This document shows positions 9,733 to 19,077 of a stretch of 64,000 nt of DNA, in pieces (positions within the stretch are counted from its first letter, which is position 1; every line of letters begins with the position of its first letter). This stretch comes from Bilabrum cf. latius (Eukaryota; Bigyra: Bicosoecida; Bigyra; Bicosoecida). A program made the translations under genes and the position numbers. The notes under the pieces are model-generated. The model worked only from the letters and a program-made list of their open reading frames with translations, was not told the DNA's origin and ran no database searches. The DNA lies in NCBI GenBank assembly GCA_965178125.1, contig OZ237743.1, forward strand, positions 434,001 to 498,000. The letters run 5' to 3'.

Positions 9733-11394
9733 TCACTTCTCAATTTTACAGAGGAATTTGGAAAGTTTTCCTTTTTTGTTCTTTGGTGGGTTCTCTTTTA
9801 TCCATTTTTGAATAGCGATGCTATTCTCAACACTCAGCTGTTTCTGGATTTTCTTATGGACTTGTTCCGTCGGTGTAATCTCCTTTTCTAATTCCAACTA
9901 TTCAATCGTTTCCTACTGCTATGCGACTTGTTTCTGTAGTTCTCTAATCTACTCTCGAAGAACATCTACCTCGGATTTTGCTTTTTCCATCTCAGCAGAA
10001 TGACGAAGTGCCTAAAATTTAGATTGGAAGCCTTTTAGTAAGTCTGCGTGTTTCACATTAAATTCTTGTTTTCTCTATTTGTTCATCGTTGAATGAACAC
10101 CTACCTCTGACAATAGTGTTTTAATCATAGGTGTACCAAGGTTCTTCACTCTACCGTTCAGTTCCTGCTTTAGATAATTGCGGAATTCCAAGACTGTCAT
10201 TTTAAAATCTCTGCCTTCGTCCAGCCACTCTTCTTTTAGAATTTTTAAAACCGGATGTGCGCCATCAAGAATTCCTTTGTAAAAATTCTTTGATTTTGGT
10301 GCGAATTGTCCTGTAAAGTCTGGTGATGTATCATAGATTTCAACCAATAACATATAAAATGCCTTAGCCACTTCTGGATTTTCTGTAAAACGTTTTAGTG
10401 TTGTAAAGTATTCTTTGTCTCCTTTCTTAGATGTATTCACATCCAAAACACAATATCTACGGATTTCCTCGGTGATTTTGATTGGACTATCATTCGTATC
10501 AATAATTAAATTGAATGTATTCGGACGACTTTCGGATTTGACAAACTTCTCATTACAGGAAAAGTGTTTTTCCGTAATAAGATTTCTTAGTGTTGCCTAC
10601 ATGGCGTCCCAAATAGTTGGCGAGGCTTTTGGAATTTCATTAAAATTGACTAATAGTTTCCCGTCCAGAATTGAGTTGAAGGCGTCGGGTTGAAGCATCT
10701 TGTGTGTAAGCGTCTATAGTGTGAGGGTATATCCGAGTAGTTTTCTCATAAGGAAGGTAATAATCATCGATTTACCAGTTCCTTGTGGAGATTTCAAATA
10801 TAGTGCTGTACCCAACTTCTTTCCGCCCACAATAACGTGAGCCAACCACTTCATCACAAAATCACACTATTCTTTGTCTTCTGAAGTCCACACCTTCTGG
10901 ATATGTTCGTAAATCATAGTCGCGCCTGCTTTTGCGTCTTCGGTTAAATCCTCTATGTTTCCACAGTTTTCCCGTGTAAGTATAGGTGAACCCATAACGT
11001 TAATTGTTTGATTGTCGTAATCAACGGTAGGTGAATTGAATTTTCTTACAATCGTAAATACGTCGGTATTCTCATTTAAGAACCAGTCTCGTGCTGACCA
11101 AGTCTTTACTCTTTTGTTGCCCACAATCGCGTAAATACAGTGTCCCCCAATCAGGTAATTTTCAGTAATATTTTTATTCGTAAGGAACTACCAGACTGGT
11201 TTCTGGGGTTCGTCATCACTTATGTTATTCCGATTTAATTCAGATGCTATTAGAAAATACACCCCGCCACCTTGTTCGTGGGTGCGGTAGAAGTATTGTT
11301 TAAGGTATTGAATACATTCCTCTTGTTTTCCGGCATTACATAGGTCCATAAGGCTTTTTGACGAATACGCTTTAGTCGGCAGAGTGAATGACAT
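9733..11394 (-). CDS. SF3 (D5-like) helicase, 553 aa
   Basis: The frame is open from ATG 11,394 to TGA 9733-9735 with about ten TAG codons. The C-terminal half has the SF3 order: Walker A, K-S-P-Q-G-T-G-K-S, near residue 205; Walker B, G-K-L-L-V-N-F-N-E; and motif C, I-I-D-T-N-D-S-P, followed by R-R-Y-C. SF3 helicases unwind DNA at viral origins. The last 100 residues form a charged Gln/Glu/Lys-rich coiled coil, where most TAG codons cluster. The N-terminal 190 residues may be a primase-like or D5-N region, but I see no primase motif. The gene lies between polymerase and integrase on one strand. Confidence 0.85.
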
Positions 11395-11405
11395 TTTTGT
11401 TGTTG

Positions 11406-11440
11406 TACTATAGAATACGAAAATAATCCTTAAGGTACGA
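11406..11440 (-). promoter_or_regulatory. Two-part promoter of the helicase gene
   Basis: On the minus strand TCGTACCTTAAG (CTTAAG at 11,429-11,434) is followed after about ten bases by CGTATTCTATAGTA, which ends 12 bases before the ATG at 11,394. The spacing is nearly the same as at 12,824-12,858. Confidence 0.65.
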
Positions 11441-11451
11441 TACGGGGCATC

Positions 11452-12507
11452 TCAATTTTCTATATCCCACTCCAAAATTAAATTAGGAGCAATTTCTTGG
11501 ATTTTATTCTTTGGTTCCCACGTCCAATGTTCTGGTTCTGGAAAATCTTTCCATTCTATTTGATATTCTGTTTCGTTCTCGGATTTTATTTTTTTTGGGA
11601 GAAAGATTGTCTGAGCATCTCGGTTATTGTCCTCATTATCAAAGTCGATAATCTGTAATTCCTCTTTTGGATAAGCCACTAAATCATCCTAATCCACAAC
11701 ATATAAGGGTGGTTGTCTCGGTCTTAATAATACTTTAGTTATCGTTTTGATTTCTGGATTATAGCGTAAATCTGAAGCACGGAAATTTCCGGATAATTTT
11801 TGCTGTAAATTTGTAGCCTTTCTGGGTTCTTCTAATGGTATACGAACTCTTGTACCCTCTTCCAATATATTACAAGCGTCTCCTTTACACTACGTAAAGT
11901 CGAAGTGTTCTGGGGGTAAAGGTGGTTCTTCTATATACTTTTCTAGTTGATATTCATTATAGTTTTCAATGATGTTTGGAAGCATATCCACCCATTCTAC
12001 GCTTTCATTACCTGTATTTAACTCATTAACGTTCTATAGGGTAAATATGGCTTTTCCCAACGTTTTATTTAGGTTTTCCACTAATGCCTGTTGTCGGTGG
12101 CGACCTGCTTTATTTCTTCGTACAAATACATCGGTCTCTTCTAAATATCTTTGTAAAGCGTTAAATTCTTTTCCATTATCTATTTCCAAACGGTGCTGCG
12201 GTTTCTGGACATTACCACGATTGAAAATCTTTTTTGATGCCTTTAATACTTCGTTCTAACGCTTGGTTTTGAGCGGTTCAGCATCGGCCTACTTTGTATG
12301 TAAATCAATAGCAGTTAATGCGTATTTATAATTATTGTCGTGGGGTAATGATAATAAATCCATTTGTACCACTTGGTGAGGTTCTGGTACATTTACGTGG
12401 GGTCGATTTACTCCTTTGGGTCGTTTTGGTCGTTTCATTAAATTTACAATACGACTGTTGGGATAAATGTTTAGGGATTGTAATATTCTTTCAAAGGCGC
12501 TACTCAT
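11452..12507 (-). CDS. Retroviral-type integrase with chromodomain, 351 aa
   Basis: The frame is open from ATG 12,507 to TGA 11,452-11,454 with several TAG codons. The catalytic core carries Asp-50 (V-V-Q-M-D-L-L), Asp-110 (E-I-D-N-G-K-E-F) and Glu-144 (Q-Q-A-L-V-E-N-L-N), the DDE triad of rve integrases. The last 50 residues form a chromodomain (E-Y-Q-I-E-W-K-D-F, then W-T-W-E-P), which can bind histone tails and steer integration. This pairing is typical of Maverick/Polinton and mavirus elements. The usual N-terminal zinc-binding domain is short or missing. It would insert the element into the host genome. A CTATATAG box lies at 12,511-12,519; the CTTAAG box is absent here. Confidence 0.88.
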
Positions 12508-12572
12508 TTGCTATATAGTTGTATCATTCTCCTTACTTTTGTAAAGTAGGGAAAATAATTCTTGGGAAAAAA

Positions 12573-12812
12573 TCATTTGGTTTTGGTACTTTCGTGCCAT
12601 TCAACTACAATTTGACTTAAATCTTTAGCTTCCTCAAAGTCAGCAAGCAGGTCATCGTCATCATCATAATTAATCCAAATAATAGTCTTTGTAAATTCAA
12701 GGTACTTTTTGGCCATATCGTATGCTTCTCGTGTTGTAATAAACGGGACTGATTTAAGACATTCTTTGGTCGCCAAGATGTAATTCTCGAGTTCCTTTTG
12801 TGATTTTGCCAT
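12573..12812 (-). CDS. Small acidic viral protein, 79 aa
   Basis: The frame runs from ATG 12,812 to TGA 12,573-12,575 without TAG codons. The protein is helical and acidic, with a run of five Asp near residue 52 and several Trp and Tyr. I recognise no family. It is the first gene of the minus-strand replicative set and has the same two-part promoter as helicase and polymerase, which supports it being a real early gene. A regulatory or accessory role is a guess. Confidence 0.65.
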   Translation of the reverse strand: MAKSQKELENYILATKECLKSVPFITTREAYDMAKKYLEFTKTIIWINYDDDDDLLADFEEAKDLSQIVVEWHESTKTK

Positions 12813-12823
12813 TTATGTGGTTG

Positions 12824-12858
12824 TACTATAGACTACGTAAGTTATGCTTAAGGTACGA
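12824..12858 (-). promoter_or_regulatory. Two-part promoter of the small acidic gene
   Basis: On the minus strand TCGTACCTTAAG (CTTAAG at 12,847-12,852) is followed by CGTAGTCTATAGTACAAC, ending 11 bases before the ATG at 12,812. It nearly copies the helicase promoter, including the ACAAC that follows TATAGT. Confidence 0.65.
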
Positions 12859-12921
12859 CATTTCCACTTTAGGCAATCAATTTTTGTGTTTTTAATTGGA
12901 AAACAATTATAATTTGTTTTT

Positions 12922-13290
12922 TATTTTCCTTTTAATTTTTATGGTGGCATCATAGGAATTACAACATTTAATTTTAATAGGGAACTTAATTTATTTTTTC
13001 TAAGTCTCTTATAATTGACCTGTAAAATTGACAAGTTTTTTGGGGACTTTTCGAAAGGGACTTAAAATACGTTTTCGTTTTCCTTTTAATTTTTATGGTG
13101 GCATCATAGGAATTACAACATTTAATTTTAATTGGAAAATATATTTATTCTTTCTAAGTCTCTTAAAATTGACCTGTAAAATCTCTCAATTTTAATCTTT
13201 GAAAAAGATATCAAAAGAGCGGAGGGCAAAGCCCGAGCATCTTGGGGGACTTTTCCAAAGGGACTTAAAATACGTTTTCGTTTTCCTTAT
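12922..13290. repeat. Imperfect direct repeats near the right end of the viral element
   Basis: A unit with TTTTCCTTTTAATTTTTATG, GGTGGCATCATAGGAATTAC and AACATTTAATTTTAAT occurs near 12,926 and again near 13,076. Both units continue through TCTAAGTCTCTTA, TTGACCTGTAAAAT and GGGACTT, with an insertion of about 60 bases in the second. A third partial start (CGTTTTCCTTATAATGTATC) follows near 13,277. No convincing gene overlaps it. This probably belongs to the terminal repeat or an origin-like region; the matching left end is outside the window. Confidence 0.6.
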
Positions 13291-13296
13291 AATGTA

Positions 13297-13602
13297 TCAT
13301 CTCTTGGGTAATCGGTTTGGTTGCTTCGGAGAACAATTTAGTCGCTTGGGAAATCCTTGGGAAATCCTTGGGAAATCCTTGGGAAATCCTTGGGAAATCC
13401 TTGGGAAATCCTTGGTCGGTTCATCGGTCGGTTCATCGGTCGGTTTATCGGTTTGTCGCTTGGGAACATACCTCGGTCTCTTGATAAAATACCTTGTTCT
13501 CTTGGGGAAATCCTCGGTTGGTCTCTTGGTCTCTTGGGAATTCATCCTTCCGTTCCTACAGCAAACACAGAGATATTTTGGACACTTGGTTAATTTCTTC
13601 AT
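13297..13602 (-). CDS. Possible small Cys-containing protein over tandem repeats
   Basis: A 101-codon frame runs from ATG 13,602 to TGA 13,297-13,299. It begins M-K-K-L-T-K-C-P-K-Y-L-C-V-C-C, so a small metal-binding module is possible. Its second half is made by DNA repeats: T-D-E-P from a 12-bp unit and F-P-R-I-S-Q-G-F-P-K from an 11-bp unit. It has no TATAGTA box and may be chance coding in repetitive DNA. Confidence is low. Confidence 0.25.
   Translation of the reverse strand: MKKLTKCPKYLCVCCRNGRMNSQETKRPTEDFPKRTRYFIKRPRYVPKRQTDKPTDEPTDEPTKDFPRISQGFPKDFPRISQGFPKRLNCSPKQPNRLPKR
13340..13452. repeat. Short tandem repeats, 11-bp and 12-bp units
   Basis: About six copies of an 11-bp unit (CTTGGGAAATC) run from about 13,346 to 13,413. 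About three copies of a 12-bp unit (GTCGGTTCATCG and one variant) follow directly. They sit in the gene-poor right end of the element. Confidence 0.8.
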
Positions 13603-13887
13603 TTTTTCCTACTTTACTAAAACATCTCTGTCTTTGCTGTTAGAGTTTATAAGGGGGTTAAATATTAGAATTCTTCAATTTACCCCTACTTCGTAGGAGT
13701 AAATTTTATATCTGAAAATGGGTACATAGAGGGGTTCTATAGGGGTTCTTGGGGAACCCCCTGTGAAATCATTTAGGTTTATAGGGGAAACACTTGAGTT
13801 GCTAAATATGCCTTTAAAGGAGGGGCGAGCGTAGCGTAGCCCTCGTCCTAAACGCTTGGTGTACCTACCACCACCTGTTGTCCCCCC
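13603..13887. other. Right end of the viral element and junction with host DNA
   Basis: I see no gene here. A near-perfect hairpin (AATTTACCCCTAC, loop TTC, then GTAGGAGTAAATT) lies near 13,677-13,705. A second G/C-rich hairpin (GGGGTTCTTGGGGAACCCC) lies near 13,744, and GGGCGAGCGTAGCGTAGCCC near 13,823. Base composition changes from AT-rich to GC-rich between about 13,820 and 13,888. Sequence from 13,888 is shared with the host duplication at 22,803. The exact insertion point and any target duplication cannot be fixed without the left end. Confidence 0.5.
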
Positions 13888-14429
13888 CTGCCGCGTAGCA
13901 CCCGACTAGGTCGTAATTGAGCACGATTCATGCACACAACCAGAGAGTTGGAGATTTGTAGGTGTGGCCAACATGGTCTCTGAGATTGAGGTCTCGCGTT
14001 GGGCGTAGGACCCGCTCGGGGGGCAGGCACAGGTGCGGCGAAGCGAAGTAGCCAAGGGGCGAGCAGTGCGGGGAGGGTCGGCAAGGGTCGATAACCAGTG
14101 GGGATACCAGACGGGACGGACATTTGGGTGACAGGGAGGATGCAAGGGAGAGACACAGATCGAGCAGATTGAAGTGGAGCGTGTGGATGAGCGGTGGTCT
14201 GTCGTAACATGGTCCGGATCCAGATTGGCTCCAGATGGGATCCGATCGCCCGACCAAGCGCAGATTAGGAAGTTGAGAAGTCACATTCAGACTCGAGCGT
14301 TGATTAAAGCTGCGTGCTATGCGGGCGCTAAGCGGCAGTTTCCCGGAGTTCTTGCTTGTCTCTTGCTAGAACCATGGATCCAAGTGAGGTATAGTAGAAG
14401 CAAAGGAATAATCGTACAGCCTTCACGGG
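13888..14429. other. Region downstream of S1
   Basis: This is the 3' flank of the S1 protease gene. The open frames on both strands are short, are duplicated unchanged in copy B, and match no family, so I treat it as untranslated or intergenic DNA. Confidence 0.5.
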
Positions 14430-17400
14430 TTAGGTCGGTCCAGCCCCAGCCGGCGGCAGTTTGATGAGTGGGTCACCGAACCTCGGTCTGCCAGGCACCT
14501 CGGTGCTGGTCTGCCACAGTATCTTGATCGCAGTGTCACCGTGTTCAGATACATGCACCCGGATGTACATGGTGTCAGACACAGGCGACTTCACGAACCA
14601 CCGCGCCTAGCCATGTGACGTCTTGCATGATCTGTACTTGGACATTGGCAGGCCAGTGGCATCTTCCAATGCTGCCCAGTGGGCCTGAATTGCAAAGGAA
14701 ACTGGCCAAGCAGAAGGATCAGTGATACTGGAGCACTGAGGAATCTGCACGTTGATTGAAGCAAACCACCCTTTCTGCATTCCATCTAGCACCCACGGGC
14801 AGTCGTCGTATAGCTCAACGACAGCTGTGAGCTTCGACGCATGAGCTCTGGCTAGCCTGCCAGTGGTCGCAGTGTAGCAGAGCAAGACAGACACGGTTGT
14901 GAATGCTTTTGAACGAAGGCCTGCCGCATTGCACTTCGCCATGCTATTATCCAGAGCCATTGCTGCATTCACACTGTGCGCTCGGCCGCCCGCTTTGGCA
15001 CGAGGAGGTCCGCCTGCTGGACTCCTCGGAGCTGCACGGGCACGACGACCCGTCTGTACAGCCTGAAACATGCTGTAGCTGAGTTCAATAGCGACAAGCA
15101 CATTGTGGTCCCGTATGTCTAGCAGCCGTTGGCCAGTGCTACGGGTGGGGGTGTCTGCCAACCTAGGCAGATGCTCGTCTCCTGGCTGTTCCCTGTCTTT
15201 GTGACGGAACTGAGTCTGCAGCTGCAGATGAAAGCCCCGAACTAGCGGGGTATCAGCACCAACACGGACTATCGCTGCCTTCGGCGCCGTGCCCCTCTTC
15301 AGATGCATGCGAAGAATTGGTACTGCATCTTGACATCTACTCCCGCCCGCACCGGCGACCTCTTGAAAGCAGCGGCAATGACAAGTCTTGTATAACGGAT
15401 GGCAGGCTTGCTGTCCCGTGGCGCGACCACCTGTGATTCGACTACCTGGTGGGCAATGGGAGCATGTCTATGGCAACAAGGCGCCACCAGGGAGTCTCCA
15501 TTGAGCCATTCGATCAACTTCGCCAAGAATCATCTTCTACAAGCCTGTTTGTCGGAGCCTTTCTGAAGCCGGAGAAGCATCATACTTTTCCTTTGGAGCG
15601 ATTGGCGCGTCCAATACAGCATCCAGAGCGTTTGCATCAAGCAAGCCTCGTATTTTGCTTCCGCGAACTCTGATAGTCTACATGGCAGATGCCACGATGG
15701 TCAGAGCACGCGCAACCTTCGGGGCTGCAAACGAAGTTCCAGCACTGTAATCTCGTCGCCGCACGATGCTTAACTCTTCTTGGTCGCATAATCCGCACCA
15801 GGCGCAGCGTGGCCCGGGCTGAGGCTACAAAGCAAGCTATGGGATTCCTTCGCCCGACGCAAGAATGTCGACTCGGTCCCCCCAGTTCGAGAAGTCAGAC
15901 ATAGGAATCCTTGCACGCGCGGCTGGAGGGTGCCCAAGAGCCACCACAGAGCCCACGCATATGGAAAATCTAGAGTGGCATGGGAGCCACACGCTCTCGC
16001 TTGGCCGACCAGGCTCTCGAGGGGTCATCCACGCGCCCCCTCTAAGTCTAATGCCGTCATTACCGGCGGCAGCAGTTGCTACGAACCCAAGACGCCGTAA
16101 GTGACCGAAAAATCTATCCACCTCTTTGATCGCTAGACCATGAGACTGCACTTGCTCGACTATGGAGATCTACACTACCCCAAGCAGGGACTCCTCTCTG
16201 TATGCGGACCCACGAGCGGCCCTGGTGACAGCCCGAATCCTCTGAGCCATCCTCTCGATCATTGCCAAGCCCCATCCAATAAAAGATGCGCGCCGCTCAG
16301 GAGCTGGTGGCCATAGTCTACTCCAGCACGATACAGGTCCAGATGCAGCCGGTAGCTCCAACTGATGGCCACCGGCAGCCTGGGACCACCCTTTGCTGAG
16401 TATCGCGATTGGAACCACGATGGACTGAGTACCCCTCGCTGCTTCTGCTGCCACCATGGTGCCGTGCGTGTCAGTGATAGTGTGGGGCATGTACGCCTTG
16501 TTCTCTCGGCCAGCCGTGTTCCAGAGTCGTCCCTCGACATCTGGCTCCCTTATAGCTGCACCTCGTGTCACTCGACTCGTGGACCCTGGTACAACGTGAC
16601 CGCCCGCAATCGCGAAGATCTCTTCCTCCAGTCCAGTGAAGTCTCGGTTCAGCTGAAACTCCTCGTACGTGTACACAACCGCCATATCCATTACAAAGAC
16701 GACCTGGTTCTAGCCTAGTCCACGAAGAGAGAAGTCATCACCACCAGCGAGATTCGAGGCACCACCAGCACCAGCACCAGCTGTAACACCAGCTGCAGCA
16801 GCAGCCCCAGAGCCCAGGCCAGGCCCAGCACTGGCAGTACCACGATCACGTCCATAGGGTCCACTCCCATGGTAGAAAGGGTTGTTCACCGACTAGGCAA
16901 TCGTGGCATCGGTGGCTCTAGTGCCATCACGACCACGGCTCGCTGCAGCAGCACCACCGGAGGCAGCGCCCCTCCCTGCACTAGATCCAGCACTACCCCT
17001 AGCTGCACCCTATTCCCCCTATTCACCCTCAGTGATTGCAGTACAAGCCAATGATCCAACTGGATTATGCACGCCCTTTAGTACAGGAACTCGTCCCGCC
17101 GTAGATAATCCCGCGGTCTGCAGCAGCACTGTCCCTTCCGCACCTCCTTCAGCCAGAGAAGGCGCTGAGTTCGGTCCTGACTGCGCGCTCTCCCTATCAG
17201 AGTTGCCGTGCAGCTGCGGCTCTGATACAGTGCCGTTTGTACTCTCGGCCCCAACGGAGCATACACAGCCAGAGCACGACTCCTCGCTGCCGCGCAGACC
17301 TGCCAGCTTCACGGGGTGGTCAGGGTAGTGCGCCCGCACCAGCCCGCTCTTCACGATGAGTGCCTGCACCGTGGATCCCACACACGCTGCCATGCCGATG

Positions 17401-18494
17401 GACGACGGCTGCGGGATGAAGGCCCCGCTGGACATGCTGGCCTTGCCCAGCTGCTGGATGCTGCGCAGCACCTCTATCACGGCGCCAAGGCCAGCTACAG
17501 CCGGCTTGGGGGACGCGAGCTGGAAGGCGAGCTTGCGCCATGCGGTGTGAGCGAAGCTCCGGGGAGCTCCATGCTGGTCGTTGCGATCCGGCCCGGGCGC
17601 GTAGCCGTTGATGTCGAGGTGCTGGATGTACTGCAGCCCGCCGTCCTGGGTCTCTGTGCCTCGGGCCAGTCGGTCGAGGTGGGCGGCGGCAGTTGCGAGG
17701 GCGGTCCTCTTGGCCTCTGCTGCCACGAGGCCCCACACCATCTCGGTGTCCGGGTGGCGGCTGCTGCTTGTCGCGAATGCCGAGGACTGCAGAGCGGCCT
17801 GCACCTGGCACAGGGGCTTGAGGACAGGGGCGGCGTTGCCCGGCAGGCTGGTCATGGCAGCGAGCTTGCGGGCGCATCCAGCCGCGAAGCTCTGCAGGCC
17901 GAGCAGGTGAGCGGATGCACCGCTCGAGGTGGCGGCGCCGTCCGTGTGCTTGATACCAATGATGCCAGGAGCACCCGCGTGCTGCAGCTCATGCAGCGCT
18001 TCGATCAGCCCGCTCGCGGCGTCGTGCATGGCCTTGCCGACCTCTCTCGGGTCCGTGTCCGTGACGAAGTCGACGAAGCGCTCCGCCGACAGCTCCTGTC
18101 CTTGATCCATCCAGTACATCATATGCTTGCATTGATCATGCGCAGGCTGAGAGTCTGGCGCTGGAGGCGGATCGTGCTTGGATTTCCCCATTGTGAGAGG
18201 CTGCTGATTGTGGGTTCGCTCGGCGTTGGGGCCCGCATCGTCTGCGGTGAGAGCGAAGTCGGCACAAGCATACGATATATTACTTCATATGATCAGCGAG
18301 CTAGCGAAGGAAGCCAATGGTCTCTCACTGGCGTCTGACGGCATTGCGTCGAGCTTGGGATCAATAACCGACGGAGACTTCTTGAGCTCGGTTGTCCGAG
18401 TCCTGCGGCGCACTCGGTGGGCTCTCGATGGCGAGTCACCCAGAGCTAATGGCAACAGCACTGTGAGCAGACAAAGCGATGCCAGCGTGCGCAT
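14430..18494 (-). CDS. S1: secreted subtilisin-like serine protease, 1325 aa, one intron
   Basis: Exon 1 is 18,494-18,329 and exon 2 is 18,241-14,430 (TAA). The 87-bp intron (18,328-18,242, GTGAGA...CAG) joins in phase 1. The signal peptide is M-R-T-L-A-S-L-C-L-L-T-V-L-L-P-L-A-L-G. A conserved N-terminal region of about 330 residues is followed by a Ser/Gly/Ala linker and the S8 peptidase domain. Active-site motifs are Asp-574 (V-M-D-M-A-V), His-648 (D-T-H-G-T-M-V-A), Asn-783 (A-A-A-G-N-D) and Ser-892 (G-T-S-F-A-A-P). The C-terminal 430 residues contain a Tyr/Asp/Trp-rich beta domain. About nine TAG codons interrupt the frame; TAA and TGA are absent. It likely cleaves proteins outside the cell or in the secretory route. 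Confidence 0.85.
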
Positions 18495-19077
18495 GGTAGC
18501 TGGAAATGAGTGGTTCTACCGGTCGCATGTGTGATGCGTAGCGACCAACTCGGAATATTGCACCTTGATCGGAATGGCGTGCATGGCGCCATGAACATCG
18601 GATGATAAGCTTTTGGTTGTAATCATGGTCTATGCACATTTTGCAGAAGTGCACGCATGGAGCCGAGGCATGCATGAGACCTGGGTGGAGGTGAATTCAG
18701 ATACAAACGCGAAGATGCGATATATTGGGGAACGCTTGGGCTGCCTGTCCTTCTTCATGGTACGTAGGCAATCTATGTTTGTTCTATATGTGCGTGTTCG
18801 AGTGTCGGTAAGAGCGAGCAGGCGCTATCACTGATTGCTCGAAGTCTGACCAGGACCCAAGCTGCTGGCAGGAGCAAGTGCCACCGGTGGGCCTGAAGAT
18901 CTGCAGCCATGACAAGTGTTGGGGGGGTGTATTGTATTGAGCTGATGTGATCGATTGTATCGTGGTCCTCCGGCCAGTCGCAGTCGTGTCCACTCTATTG
19001 ATGCCCTCGCAAGAACTTGGGCTGCTGCTTGCAGGATACGCACAATGCCAGCTGCGCACCTGGAAAGAGCGAACACA
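18495..19077. other. Upstream region of S1, downstream of the BCS1/SAM fragment
   Basis: This likely holds the promoter of S1 and the 3' flank of the next gene. A 73-codon plus frame at 18,613 is present in all four copies but resembles nothing and sits where the S promoter should be. The strong conservation of the region between copies follows from the recent duplication. Confidence 0.5.

Larger units (their letters stand above)
13888..19065. repeat. Segmental duplication, copy A left block
   Basis: This block is nearly identical to 22,803-27,980, at a constant offset of 8915 bases, and covers S1 and its upstream region. The match continues as 19,066 to about 21,177 against 29,854 to about 31,965 (offset 10,788) after the mobile elements inserted in copy B. 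Only scattered substitutions were noted, so the duplication is recent. Confidence 0.9.

Noticed and set aside
13340-13452. Regular short repeats that could suggest a CRISPR array
   Set aside because: Units are 11-12 bp and directly adjacent, with no unique spacers, in eukaryote/virus DNA. They are plain tandem repeats.
17316-18338. 340-codon plus-strand frame opposite S1 (also opposite S2-S4)
   Set aside because: It is antisense to the protease N-terminal region, has no recognisable features and follows from GC-rich coding on the other strand.
18613-18834. 73-codon plus frame conserved in four copies
   Set aside because: Conservation is explained by recent duplication, it lies in the S promoter region, and it has no family resemblance.
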